Assembly: GCA_033030425.1 (NCBI GenBank)
Contig: JAUFSD010000002.1
Location: 2,170,001 to 2,234,000 of the forward strand
Direction: 5' to 3'
Length of the DNA: 64,000 nucleotides
From: Verpa conica
Taxonomy: Eukaryota > Ascomycota > Pezizomycetes > Pezizales > Morchellaceae
Within the stretch, counting starts at the first letter, position 1. Every line of letters starts with the position of its first letter. Below the pieces are notes generated by a model. It did no database searches, was not told the DNA's origin, and was given only the letters and a program-made list of their open reading frames with translations. Shown piece after piece: positions 12,606 to 24,015 of this stretch. The translations under genes and the position numbers were made by a program.

Positions 12606-13255
12606 ATGTCTTCAATTACTCCCGTAAGTTCATCACGTTTTAATTGAGTTTCGAAGTTTGCAATTGTCAATGGGTTGCGTGCTGATGCGAGTTAAAAAAC
12701 TTTAGGTTTCCACTACCGAGTCCGCGCCTGGTAAGATGCCCTTTGGTTAGGGATCGTTACGCCTGCTAATTTATTTCTTTTCAATTGAAAAGCTGCTGGC
12801 CCATATGTAAGACTTTTCTTCCTTATGGTAGTGTAATACCTATACTAATCGCTGCTGGGGAATATGTCCAGTCCCAAGCAATCAAAGCCGGTGGATTTAT
12901 TTACTGCTCTGGCCAAATTCCTGCCGACAAGAATGGCAATGTTGTCGAGGGTAGCATCGAAGAACTCACGGTAAGAATGCATCTTCGAATAGCTTAACTC
13001 AGGCCCACAACTTATTGATATATATAGAAAGTTGTTTTCGGGAATATGGCGGCTGTTTTAAAGGCTGCTGGTAGTAGTTTAGATAGAGTTATTAAGACCA
13101 CCGTCTTCCTTGACGATATGGCAAACTTCGCTCGCATGAACTCAACCTATGAAGAGTGCTTCAATGGACACAAACCAGCAAGGAGCTGTGTTGCTGCCAA
13201 GCAGCTACCAAAGGGTGTGCCGATTGAAATCGAGTGCATTGCTTTGGATAACTAG
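12606..13255 (+). CDS. RidA/YjgF/YER057c family imine deaminase
   Basis: Five exons: 12606-12623, 12706-12730, 12793-12806 (a 14-nt microexon), 12872-12970 and 13028-13255, giving 127 aa. Splicing restores the family start motif GPYSQAIKAG across the exon 3/4 junction. Other conserved blocks are FIYCSGQIP, KVVFGNMAAVLKAAGSS and ARSCVAAKQLPKGVPIEIEC, which contains the substrate-binding arginine. The enzyme hydrolyses reactive 2-aminoacrylate-type imines made by PLP enzymes; fungal members are cytosolic or mitochondrial. No clear mitochondrial presequence is visible. Length is normal for the family. Confidence 0.92.
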
Positions 13256-13748
13256 GTTGGGTTCTTTTTCTTGGGGACTCCGACTGTGTAGCAACGACTT
13301 GTTCTTAGGCTGTGGTAGATATTGTACGTCTGACGCATGAGCTGCGGACCGTGGTGATACCGAAGGCTCATATGTATCTAAGGCCATAACTTAGTAAATT
13401 CAAAGCCCTTGGAGATTTGAAGAGTTATTAGTAAAAGTTGTCTCCTATTTATTATTTTTCTTTAGACTTAGATCTATATTCCGACGCTTAGGTTGGAAGC
13501 GGTTATTTGGGGAAGACGGTTTAGAACTTGGGGTAAAGAATTATGTTACAAAGCCAAGAGATTCTTGATGATTCTGGTCTTCTACCCTGTTTATCTGCGC
13601 TGGTCAGTCGTTTTTTAAAATTTATATTTAAGAAGTAGAACCCCCATAAGAAACAATTATACATATAGTTATCCGTACCCACTACCTATAAACAAAACAT
13701 ACCAAGTCCTCAGTCCTAGAGATGGATAAAATTTAAAGTAGGCTATGA
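13256..13748. other. Intergenic between convergent genes
   Basis: 493 bp of AT-rich sequence holding the 3' ends of RidA (+) and the LPMO gene (-). No other feature seen. Confidence 0.5.
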
Positions 13749-14652
13749 TCATATATCACCTGCCTTAGCTAATAATCTATGGGATCTTCTCTTTAGTTTT
13801 GAAGCCGGTACTAATGCCTTCACCGGGACTTCAGGAGGATCAAGGCATAACCCTACGGGTGGCGCGTTCAGCCACCGGGTCTTATTTATCGCATACTCAG
13901 CCTGTGGACCCGGCCTTGGGAAGTCTAGATTGGAGAATTCCTGTGACTTGCATTTGTTGATCTCGCCGATAAACATTTTTGGGTATTCTTCTGGTATACC
14001 ATCACCGCCGTCAAGGATTTCGACGTGAGCACAATTCATATACATCTCTCGAAAGCCTGTCACTGTGAACCATGTCCTTTTCGGGAAGCGCCTGTTAGGA
14101 TATTTGAGTAATATTCTAAGGGACGATTGACTTACCATGCAAATATAGCACCTCCACTAGGTGCTTCTTCAGGGACTAAGAACGTGAATGTCTGGTTCGA
14201 GGTTGTGAGTTTATTCTCAACTGCCCCCCGTGGGCAATTTCCAATGAACGATTTCAAGGTTGTGAACGATTTTCCAAAGTCGTATGATATCGACACCTGA
14301 CAACTACCACCGTTGTGCGCAGCTACACCCTTCATATCGATACTACTACTTGTTAGCAATAGCACAAGCTGAATTATAGTGGGAGGTGGAATGTATACGT
14401 GAATGTTGCAGCCTCCCCAGCAAACCATTGCTTCACGGGTGGTCCCATTCCAGAAGTTAGGTGGAACCCTTTACAAGGGTAATCGCTCCCGTCGGCTTTT
14501 AGTGGTGCGTTATAGATATCTGGACCACCTGCCGCGTCGATTCCAATAGGCTTTGGATCTTGCATAACCAGGTGTGCCCATAGTGGTGCCCATAGCAGCT
14601 GAGAAACTGCGAGTATTATTAGGAAAGCTCCGCCTGGGAACATAGCACCCAC
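13749..14652 (-). CDS. Secreted lytic polysaccharide monooxygenase, AA11-like
   Basis: Exons 14399-14652, about 14136-14345 and 13749-14091 give about 268 aa. The first acceptor is ambiguous among three AGs spaced 3 nt apart, with no effect on frame. The signal peptide (FLIILAVSQLLWAPLWA) would leave a mature N-terminal histidine, HLVMQDP, which forms the copper histidine brace. The second brace His is in GVAAHNGGSCQVSISYD. Further family blocks are SFIGNCPRG, APSGGAIFAW and REMYMNCAHVEIL. AA11-type enzymes oxidatively cleave chitin. The tail after the catalytic domain is short and basic, with no carbohydrate-binding module or GPI signal seen. Assignment to AA11 rather than a related fungal class is inference. 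Confidence 0.8.
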
Positions 14653-16470
14653 TAAAATCTTTACTAAGGTTTATCTGCTGCGTGATTGGAATTTTTTATC
14701 GCTCTATCGCGTAGAGGTGTTTTATAAAGTATATGTACTGCGGAAGAGTTCTTGAAGGGTTTTATGAAGAATATGGGTGAAGAATGTATGTTTTTCTGAA
14801 ACAACAGTGACAAACGTTATTATAATATAAAGAGCGTGAAAGACATGGTAAAGCTCGATATATATATTGTAAATTCCGTAAAGTCTACCGAGATCATTAA
14901 GGGGATAATACAAGCGCTGGTACGGGCTATTAATCTCTAGCAGCTGTAGACTAACTGTCCCAGGGTTACATTCCAGTAACTTGATACATCCTGTGAGGGT
15001 GAGGGAGTTAAGAGTGACCGTAGTTAGGCTAGTAACTGCAGTAAGCGCCCTTGCATACTGGGTAATCATGTTTTTTATCCCCTTATGGGGGCTTTCATGA
15101 AGTTTCAAGCCGGATTTGTGAACAGGAGGCTGGCTGTTCATATTTTGGGTGCTCGAGAGCAACCAAGAGTTGAGTTGAGTCTCAGTTCCGATGTTTCAAA
15201 TCCCCAGCCCCTGACCCTAAATTAAGGCATGTAACCTTAAACGGCCGATCAATCACTAGCCAAGGCTTGTCCAGCTGAGCATGGATCGTCGAGCCGATAA
15301 GGCTATTCTCCCTTCTATGTAGCAACGGCTGTAACAGAAAGCAGTCTAAGTCTTGGGATAGAAGTCAGGTTTTTGTGCTCGCTTCCAGATTTCTTATAGA
15401 TAATAAATCACAAGCTTAATGACGCTACCTTGATTACCTGTGCTCCTAATTGTAGGTAATATGAATTTCCACCTGATTTTTACTTTTGGTACCCGATAGG
15501 CATATGACTAATTGATTATTCGTTTAACGATCTGGTAAGGAATGTGATACTCAGCCCGTGTCTCAAGATCGTGCATCGGTAGTAGATCAATAATTTCTTT
15601 CTCCTTGAGTAGGGTATCATAGACTTTAGTCGGCTGAATCCAGATCTAGTGGATAGTTCCGTAGCTGAGGTCTTAGAGGCCAGGTAGGAAGATAAGAGCT
15701 GGGAGCCCGCTTGCTAATAGGGAATCTGAACCGTAATTGGTTGGGTATGCTATGTGTTGGACAGTACCATTTATACACGTACTTGTGATGGTGTAGGTAA
15801 AGTCTAGAGTCGAGTATTATCGTGCGTCACCCAATATTACATGAATGTATATTATCTGAAACATGTCATCCTTTTCATGTCTTCAAGAGCTGACATGGGT
15901 GTGAAGTAATCTATTCATATATTAGAGGAACATCAAGGACGGCTGAAGATTCCAATTTTTAACTATTAAAATGGCAAACAGCCGCCGTGGGCGTGGGGGA
16001 GGATGAGCCGAGGCCGAGGCCAGACGTCAGTTAAACTTTTATTTAAGCATCACCAATCCTGCTTCTTGACTCGAAGAAGTTATCAACCCTGGCCTATCTT
16101 ATTTGCTACTCGTATCAACATCGGGCATCAGTTCTAGCTACATCATATCATCTCTTTTGAAATAAGGTGATAACCCTGTTTCAATGGGAATCAAAACCTC
16201 CTAGGAACAGGTGCAGGATTTCTCGACGTTAGCTGCCCTCGCTTTGGGAGCCCTGCAAGCCCATCTGCTCTGGAAATATCAAGGCAATTGTAGAAATTTC
16301 TTTGTATCCAGGTATATCTTACTGGTACTAGATTTCTGGAGTAATAAGTTACTGCCTATATCAAGAAAAGAGAGTAATTGCTGATAATTTTACCCGATAG
16401 GGTATTCTTAAAAGGTATTCATTGTCCTCCACAGTCGCCAGACGTACACATACTCGTGGTTAACATTAAA

Positions 16471-16484
16471 GGGGGGGGGGGGGG
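16471..16484 (+). repeat. Homopolymer run of 14 G
   Basis: Fourteen consecutive G on the plus strand in otherwise AT-rich DNA. It is likely unstable in length and prone to sequencing error. Confidence 0.9.
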
Positions 16485-16610
16485 AGTTGTAGTTATTACT
16501 ACGTATCACGGCCCTATTCCAGCTTTCTGGTCTATAGTGCCCTTCAGACCTTCCACTTAGGCCATCTTCCTACTTAATCCTATTGCGATCAATAAATCAA
16601 CTACATTGCA

Positions 16611-16808
16611 ATGTGCTTCTATACAAATCACTACTATTCAAAGTGTGGCCACTCACCACTCATCCTCCAAGACTTTTGCCGTGGTGCATGGGCAACCTTC
16701 CATCCAAAAAGACCTCATTGCATTATTAGACATACCTGTGGGATCTTCATTCTTAGTGGGACAGGAGATATCCGTTTTATCGTTTGTCCGAGGTGTTTGC
16801 CACGATAG
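16611..16808 (+). CDS. Small Cys-rich protein, possible zinc-ribbon-like orphan
   Basis: ATG-initiated frame of 65 aa without introns. It begins MCFYTNHYYSKCGH and has the pattern C2 - CGH(12-14) - CRxxW(23-27) - C37/C43 - CPRC(59-62). The same spacing occurs in the ORF at 17394-17606. Small proteins starting MCxxT with a CGH motif and a closing CxxC are common uncharacterised orphans in filamentous ascomycetes (from memory). No signal peptide is seen. The matching pattern in an independent ORF nearby is the main support for coding. Confidence 0.4.
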   Translation: MCFYTNHYYSKCGHSPLILQDFCRGAWATFHPKRPHCIIRHTCGIFILSGTGDIRFIVCPRCLPR

Positions 16809-17393
16809 AGTTATCAACTAGGGGATCTACTAGGAGGAGTGAAGAAATTATAGGTTACTATAGGTATAATCTATGTGAGATGGGCGGAGTTGCAAATAAT
16901 AAGGTTATTATTACGCTAGAGTTGAGGGATGGGGAGTTTCTTTATCAGGGCGTATATTTCCAGGGCAGATTGGAACTTATGTTATTGCAAGGGAGGTATG
17001 GACATTATAATAAGTAAGCCCCCAAGTACCAATCTTCCTGGTATTCCTTGTGCTTCAATAATTCTTACCCCCGTATACGCAAATAGGTACTGGAATATTT
17101 GTATTTTCTATATTTATGGACTAAGGTTACTACTAAAATATATTGGCCAACAAAATTAAGACCTGCCTGCAATAACTGTGTTGTCATCCGTGTTGCTTGG
17201 GGCTGGGCTTGCTAGGTTATAAACATAAGTTTGAGGTTGCCTTTGTAAAATTGGGAATACGGGGGGACAAGATGGTCTGTAGTCTCAGTCGGTTAAAGTC
17301 TCTCATGCTTACAAGATTATACACATAAATTGATAGAAAATAGTCCTCTACATTCTCCTGATTACCTTCGATCATGATCATGGCTTCAATTTC

Positions 17394-17606
17394 TCAGCCC
17401 CTATGGCCAGACCGCTGACACGAACGGCACACCCCATCTATACGTACGACTTTTGTTATATGGTCCCTACTGCAGTCGGAAAAGTCATATTGGTCATGTC
17501 GACTTTGGTTTGTAACTTGAAATTGTTCCCAGATACGTCGACACATAGTATCGAATTGAGGGAAACAGTGGCCGCAGTCAAAAACAAGCTGAACAAAGTT
17601 GCACAT
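17394..17606 (-). CDS. Small Cys-rich protein, paralogue of the one at 16611
   Basis: ATG-initiated frame of 70 aa: C2 - CGHC(11-14) - CRRIW(22-26) - C45 - CRSC(60-63). The cysteine and CGH/CRxxW spacing matches the ORF at 16611-16808 within one or two residues, although the rest of the sequence differs. The two genes face each other 585 bp apart. Function unknown; a metal-binding fold is inferred from the conserved Cys/His. Confidence 0.4.
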   Translation of the reverse strand: MCNFVQLVFDCGHCFPQFDTMCRRIWEQFQVTNQSRHDQYDFSDCSRDHITKVVRIDGVCRSCQRSGHRG

Positions 17607-19589
17607 CTCGAGAACGTCTGAAATAGAGAGATCTCGAAGAAAACAAAAATACTGGAGGTTAAACGGGCAAGTTGACTAGAGATTTTTCTAGGGGGGAATT
17701 AAGATAATGAGGATAGAGTACTTATAGCTAAATTTTAATTACTATTCTAGGATACTGATAATATATATGTTTCACAGGTCCCTCTAGGTCATGAGATTTA
17801 ACGGAATCCCAATTTTCAATTGGTCTTATTGTGTGCCACGTTGAGGTAAAAATATTTCTCCTACTTAATTTTCATTAGTAAGCCCATGCTCATGCTAATT
17901 GTACTCTGATACTGGGATAATCGATGGGAAGAAGGTAGTACGTACAAAATGTTTTTTGAGGGCCTTGTTTGTTTACACAGGGGAGAGACATAACAGCTCA
18001 CTTATGGTTTTTTTCCCGATGGTTTCTGCTGTCGAAGTTAGATTAAGCCACTAGGACTAGAGAAAGATATCGGTCAAGGGTAAGCAAATGTCCGTTATGT
18101 TTGTACATCCACGTATGTATCCGTGACTAGTTTTTTCAACACCCTTGGGAGTATTGGCGCCTGGATCATAGGGTATTGGGGGGGAAATGACACATAGAAA
18201 CGCATCTGATCATACATACTTAGGGCCTAGATGTTGAGCACGAGGAGCTGAAGTGATCCACCTGATATGAGGTATATACGCTAAATTTTGTGGAGCTAAC
18301 TAAACGGGTGCTAATAGATAAGTTTGGACTAGGATTGCGGCTTAGTGGAATCAATCAGAGCTGGGGAAGGCCGCCTAAGCAGGTTTTCGGCGTAAAAGGT
18401 GGGGAAGCTCCGGCAGGTACTTGATTGCTCGGGTAAGATCGCGACCATCGGTAAAAACAAGCTTAAGCGAAAGCACAACACAATAGTTTTCCAAGGAAGA
18501 AAATTCAAACTTATCAGGGGTTTATGCGGCTCCGGGATCTATCTTATAATTTTCCTAGTCACTTGACCTTATCTTGAGTGAACACCTAGGAAATTCTAGA
18601 ATCGCGGCTCTGATGCGGATTTAATAACGTAGAGTGATACGGCTAATTTCAATTATCGATATCTAGAATTACTATAAGTATCTCTCTCTTCTCTAGAGTT
18701 CATCTGTTATTTTAAAATTTGGGCAGGTAAATACATGTAGTCATTAGTAATTTTAGAATATACAGGAGGAGGAGAATCACTGCCTATAGCCTTGGGAAAA
18801 TAAGGCCCAAGAGCATGGAACTTGTTTAGATGGATATCTTCCCTCGGTTAGGTGCTAACTTAATAATTGAGTGATAGTGTATGAACTGTTGCCCATAATC
18901 TGAGTAGATCTTTTAAATCGAAGCCCTAGATACCGCTCATGTGCGATTACCCTGAACGGGAATTTATGGGGTTACAACTACATGTGCTCTTGAAATTAAA
19001 AGCCGGGCTAACTCAGACCACATTATTAGAAAACGGCCTAAAGGTATAAGTTATTCAGTGGGGCGTTTTGCCCTGAATAGGGCCCTCATGAGATTTCTGT
19101 ATCACCGAGAGGAAATGTTTTTCGATCTACAACCGTGTCTAGGTAATTCCCAGAGCCCACCCCTCCCCCTCTCAACAATAAAACAACCTGAAACTCAGTA
19201 ATAAAGAATTCGATTACCGTGGAAGTTAAGAATATGGTAGTTGATTCTTATATAACCACTAGTGTAGGGGAATTGAAAGGCGGATAAGGTTGGTTAGGGT
19301 CTGATAGGTTGTTATCGTTCAGCAAATACTTGAGACAAGTGTTTACAATGGATATCTGGCTAAGAACTGCTTAGTAAAATCCCTCTGCTGCATAATTTGG
19401 AGTGTGGGCCCCGGCAAAAGGGGATGCACATGTAATTAATTAATCTTCAGGGCTCTTGCCAAGCTTATCATTGGTGGTGAGATAAGGAGGCTAGTAAACA
19501 GGGGCATCAGAGATATCAAGTACTTTACTCTAAATTAACGCAGGTTAAAAATTTAAAGATGAGAACTGAGGGTACTAACTACTAGAGAG

Positions 19590-19681
19590 GCCGAAAGATA
19601 TATTAGTCACGTGGTTTATCTTTGGTGAGAGAAACAGAACCGTCACCAAAAATAAATCATGTGACCAATATACTTTTCGGC
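19590..19681. mobile_element. 92-bp hairpin (miniature inverted-repeat) element
   Basis: Arms of about 38 bp are inverted copies: the left starts GCCGAAAGATATATTAGTCA, the right ends TATACTTTTCGGC. The loop is about 15 nt. The arms differ mainly by transitions (for example CACGTGGTTTATC against CACATGATTTATT). TAGAGAGG occurs on both sides (19583-19590 and 19690-19697), a possible target-site duplication, though not exactly abutting the right end. Confidence 0.55.
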
Positions 19682-20295
19682 ATTGCTAGTAGAGAGGGTA
19701 TATGGTTACGCTGGTACTTGCTGCCTTTCATAGTAGCGCCGGAGCGGATCCTAGAGGGTGATCCATAGGAGATTGATTCCAGCACTACTCTGGTAGATAA
19801 AACTAGAGCTCAAGGCGTTGATATAGCGTACGGCAAAAAAGATCGAGAAACCAGGGTCTGCTACCAGGGTATTGTGGCTAATCCTACTACTAGAATCTTC
19901 GCCAAAAATCCTATGTCTTACGTCTCTTGACCTTTTTTGCCGGCTGCTGTACATGCTAGCACTGATATAGATTTGATTACATGTGTACATTTTCCTTACT
20001 AGAACAGTTAGCCTCGTGCCTAGCCCTAATTTTTGTGTTATGGTGCTACGTAGCAAAAGCAACCATCAGGGCTGGGTATGAGAGTATAAATGGGGGAGTA
20101 AGTTCCATAGGGTACCGGTACCGTACGGCAGCGTTACCGATTACATCGGCACACCCAAGGAAAGCGGCCCCATCTTTGTCCCCTGACTGTTGGTCGTTGA
20201 CGGGAGAGCGGCAGCGCACAATCTAGAGTAGCCAAGAACTTAGACCACTGGCGATCTCTACTAGAAACCGTCATATATCCGAGATATAGAAGCTT

Positions 20296-20350
20296 CGGCT
20301 TCCGGACGGCTTCCGAGCGGTTTCCGAGCGGTTTCCGAGCAGCTCCCGGA
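20296..20350 (+). promoter_or_regulatory. Five tandem 11-bp repeats carrying CGG-N3-CCG, upstream of P450
   Basis: Units are CGGCTTCCGGA, CGGCTTCCGAG, CGGTTTCCGAG (twice) and a diverged CAGCTCCCGGA. The first four each contain the inverted triplets CGG-N3-CCG at exact 11-bp spacing, about one helical turn. Inverted CGG triplets are the half-sites of fungal Zn(II)2Cys6 regulators (established). The array ends 97 bp before the P450 ATG and 20 bp before a TATA-like TATTATATAATA, which is a typical activator-site position. Confidence 0.6.
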
Positions 20351-20370
20351 AGGCGACTCACAAAAGCGGC

Positions 20371-20382
20371 TATTATATAATA
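20371..20382 (+). promoter_or_regulatory. TATA-like element of the P450 gene
   Basis: TATTATATAATA lies about 65-75 bp before the start codon and just downstream of the CGG-N3-CCG array, in GC-poor DNA. Confidence 0.4.
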
Positions 20383-20446
20383 ACTATTCTCATTCCTCGA
20401 AAGATACTCATTAGATTGTATTCTTCACCTCTCAAGAACATCAAAT

Positions 20447-22424
20447 ATGGCTTTAAAGGAAATTTTAGAACAACTTTCTTCCGTTGATAGAACCACACTG
20501 GCTGCTACGGCACTGGTTGGTTTTGTCGCATATAGAGTTTATTATCACTATTCAACCTACGTATGTATAAAATAAATATCTGGATTCGTGGGGCCACAAC
20601 TAACATAAATAATGACATAGGTCGATGTCGACATAGTTGGGGTCCCTCCTGGGATTTTAGGGCCTTGGAAAGCGGCTTTCAATTTTATCACCCAAGCTGA
20701 TCTTCTCATCAAAGAGGGATATAGAAAGTACAGCAAAGACAAGAAATTTTTCAAGATTGCTAGCATTCCTCGATACCTTGTCTTTCCTACAGATCCGAAG
20801 CATTTACAGGAAATGAATAATGCACCAGATCACATACTTTCATTTATGGATGCTGCTGCTGACGTATGTAGCAATAATTTATAATTTTCTATATATCCTC
20901 TCAGAAAGATTTTTACTAAACTAAGTACGGTAAATAGAGGATTGCCATAGATTATACTATAGATCATAGCTTTCGCACCGAGCAATATCATCTTAAAGTT
21001 ATTCAGGTCAATCTTACACAAAGGTTGAGCACTATATTGCCGGAGATTGTGAGTGAGGTGACCTTAGCATGGAAGGACAACACAAACATTGGAGATGGTT
21101 AGTGTTTTCTTAGCAAGTAGATCTTAATACACCAACTAATCGTTTGGTAGAATGGAGTGAGGTCAATGTTTGGGATATTATGTTGAAGGTCATTTCTAGA
21201 ACTATCAACCGTATGTATGTTGGATTACCATTGTGCCGCAACCAAGAGTTCCTAGACAACCTCGTCGAGTATGCTACGCATACTTCAAAGAGTGGTGCTA
21301 TTATTGATATGACACCCCGTATATTCCGCGGGTTAGTAATCTCTACTTCGGTCTATGTATTTTTAGAGTACAACTCACTGATTTCTTAGGCTTGTGTCGT
21401 GGTATATCTTAGACAAGCCAGGAAGACTTAGGAATCTAATGAAGTTCGTTGGTCCAATTTTTGAGGAGAGGAAGAAGAAGATGAAGGAGCTCGGTGATAA
21501 ATGGACCGACCGACCGGTAAATTTCAAAGGAGGTGTTTATTATTTGTGTTATAGGGTTATTCGCTAATATGTTAATATGGTTCAGGAAGACGCAGTTCAG
21601 TGGATCTTAGACAGTGCACCACTCGGAGCCGATACCGGTACCGAGCAATTGGTCAACAGGATTCTGTTTTTGAATTTCGTTGCTATTCATACCACCTCTA
21701 TAGTATGTTTATCCTTTAGGGTTAGTTCTTGTATAGTTTGAGCATAAGCTAATATCGGTGTAAAGTCTATCACACAAGCACTATACGACCTAGCATCCCA
21801 CCAAGAATTGCACACGCCCCTCATGGATGAGGTTAATGATATTCTGACCGAAGACGGTGGATGGACCAAACAGGGCCTGACCAAGATGAAGAAGCTAGAC
21901 AGTGTATTGAAGGAATCTCAACGCATGAATGGTGTCACCGCAGGTATGTTCTCGTCATTTCTATTTATTATTTCTAAACATTCATGTCAGCTAATCATAT
22001 AATATCATTCGCCATAGTCGCAATGCTAAGGAAAGCCATGGTGCCGTACAAATTTTCTGATGGAACCTTCATTCCAAAGGGAACCGTGCTATGCGCCCCA
22101 GCTACTGCAATCCACTTCAAAGACGAGAATCTATTTGAATTTGATGGCTTTAGATATGAACGCCTGAGGAAAGAGCCTGGTCAGGCCACAAAGCACCAGA
22201 TGGTTAGCACAACTGTAGATTATCTGGGGTTTGGGCATGGAAAACATGCTTGTCCTGGTAGGTTCTTCGCTGCCAACGAGCTGAAAATCCTTGTTGCATA
22301 TATCATCACCAACTACGAATTTAAGTCACCTACTGGAGAAAGACCGAAGAATAGTTATTTTGGTGTTTCATGCTTTCCTGATCGTTCGGTGAATATTTTT
22401 TTCAGGAAGCGTAAGAATGTATAG
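20447..22424 (+). CDS. Cytochrome P450 monooxygenase
   Basis: Eight exons, all in phase: 20447-20560, 20621-20863, 20938-21097, 21151-21331, 21390-21516, 21586-21702, 21766-21943 and 22018-22424, giving 508 aa. An N-terminal membrane anchor (TALVGFVAYRVYY) points to the ER. Visible P450 marks are the I-helix region (NFVAIHTTSISITQALYDL), the K-helix ExxR in LKESQRM, and the heme loop FGHGKHACPGRFF with the thiolate Cys. The I-helix reads AIHTTS instead of the usual AGxDTT, as in the fungal ent-kaurene-oxidase-like P450s (from memory), so a terpenoid or other secondary substrate is possible. It is isolated: no synthase or transporter lies within 10 kb. Confidence 0.92.
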
Positions 22425-23643
22425 ACTATATGGAGTTAAATATAACTGGTGGTAGATACATATTATAAGTATTGTTATTCGGTTATTTATCACCCGAGAG
22501 CGGGTCTTGGGGTTTTTACTGTATTTCTTAGGGTTTATTATATTGAGTAGGAAAGGCGGGAGGAGTTTTATTACATGTTAAGCGGTAAACGAGCATTAGG
22601 GTGTAGGAAGATTCATGAGTTAAGTGAGTAGGGACTTTTGTACGCATGTGTTAGGAGATGTGTTTTACAGGGTGTCTATTGCGTGCTCTTGGCGTACGTG
22701 TAGGTGTGGGTCCTATCTTGGAGCTCCCAAAGCGGGTTCTTTGTATAATAGGCTATGTAAGTAGCTCGAATTAACAGATGATGACTAGCTGGTATCTTTT
22801 AGATAGCACGAAAAGTAACAGACCTGGTAGTTACTGCTGTCAAGAGGTTGAGTAAATTATTCTTGTCTATATGTGGTTGAAGTTAACAATATGAGCCGTT
22901 TTCTTCCTTTATTTTAGGGGAGTTCTTGGAGAGCTAATATACTTACACATAGCTCCCAGTAAAAATCCCCATAAGGAAATCACCGCCCCCCTTAATCCCC
23001 TACACAGTTCTATGGCAACCCAAAAAACTTTCCTCTTAGAGTTTGAGCTGTAGCTGTATATTCAATCGCCGAGTTTTCTTTTCTACTACATCTCTAGATC
23101 TGGCCATTATCACCCACTAACACCCATTATTATCCACCATTACCCATAATCTATATTTATATTATAAGGCTGCAAATACATGAATGAATTAGTCATAAAT
23201 AAGTAGAAGAGTTCATCAACTCTAAACAGGTTAGTTTTTCATAGGGCGCTATCTAATTCTACCTAAATGTCTATCTATAAGAGTATGATCTCTTGGCTCT
23301 AGATCGATACAATTAAATCTAGAATAGGTGTTTCTTGCTACTAGAAAACCGTTCAGCCCTGGATGACGACACCGAGTTTGGAGAGATTACATAAAATTAC
23401 ATCATATAAATGCTTTATAAAAGTATACTAATAAATCGTTTTTGGCACTAAAAAAAAGAAATTTTTTATTATCATTCTATGTAGCACTAAATATATTATC
23501 ATGGCGCAATGTTCTTCCCACGCTAATAAAAGGATGAGGCTGAGACTCCTACCCTATATAGACATCTTATTATAATCTGTGGAAAGACCTGATATATGGT
23601 GATTATATAAGAAATATGTGTAATATCCATTTAGTCGGCCAGC

Positions 23644-23733
23644 TCAGGAGTCTCGCTCTGGGTACCATAACCTTAGGGTTGCATGTACTTAAATGATAAA
23701 TTCATTCATTCATTCATTCAGGAGTCTCGCTCT
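23644..23733 (+). mobile_element. Tiny retroposed insert with (ATTC)n tail and 16-bp TSD (type B1)
   Basis: The insert 23660-23717 (58 nt) starts GGGTACCATAACC and ends in TGATAAA followed by an ATTC microsatellite. Perfect 16-bp direct repeats TCAGGAGTCTCGCTCT flank it (23644-23659 and 23718-23733). The 3' end GTACTTAAATGATAAATTC is shared with the insert at 24033-24066 on the other strand. Confidence 0.75.
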
Positions 23734-24015
23734 TTGCGTCAAGCCACGATCGGGTGATATGTTGTGAACTAGGGCTGCTTTTAGACTGCGCGCTCACTTA
23801 GCGCCTGATAGGTAATCAAATCCTGTACTTAGTAAACCATTAGTACAACTAAAATTATATTAGGGTGGAGTTTTGAAAGGTGGAAAATAGGAGCATATCA
23901 GGGAAGGAGAAAGATTCATAATACGTATTTTGGTGATAGGTCATAGGCTAGAGGGGATAATTAACTTAACCTAAGCTAGAGCTCGTGAAATTAACAATGG
24001 AGATAAAAGAGAAAG

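Larger units (their letters stand above)
14653..20446. other. 5.8-kb gene-poor AT-rich region
   Basis: No multi-exon gene can be assembled here. One open frame at 14722-15162 (-) encodes 146 aa without recognisable domain and probably is chance. Notable contents, listed separately, are two related small Cys-rich ORFs (16611-16808 and 17394-17606), a 14-G run at 16471-16484, a hairpin element at 19590-19681, and a tandem repeat array at 20296-20350. Composition and lack of coding suggest decayed repeats. Confidence 0.5.

Noticed and set aside
14722..15162. 146-aa minus frame next to the LPMO gene
   Set aside because: No recognised domain, no clear splice partners, unusual composition; most likely chance in AT-rich DNA.
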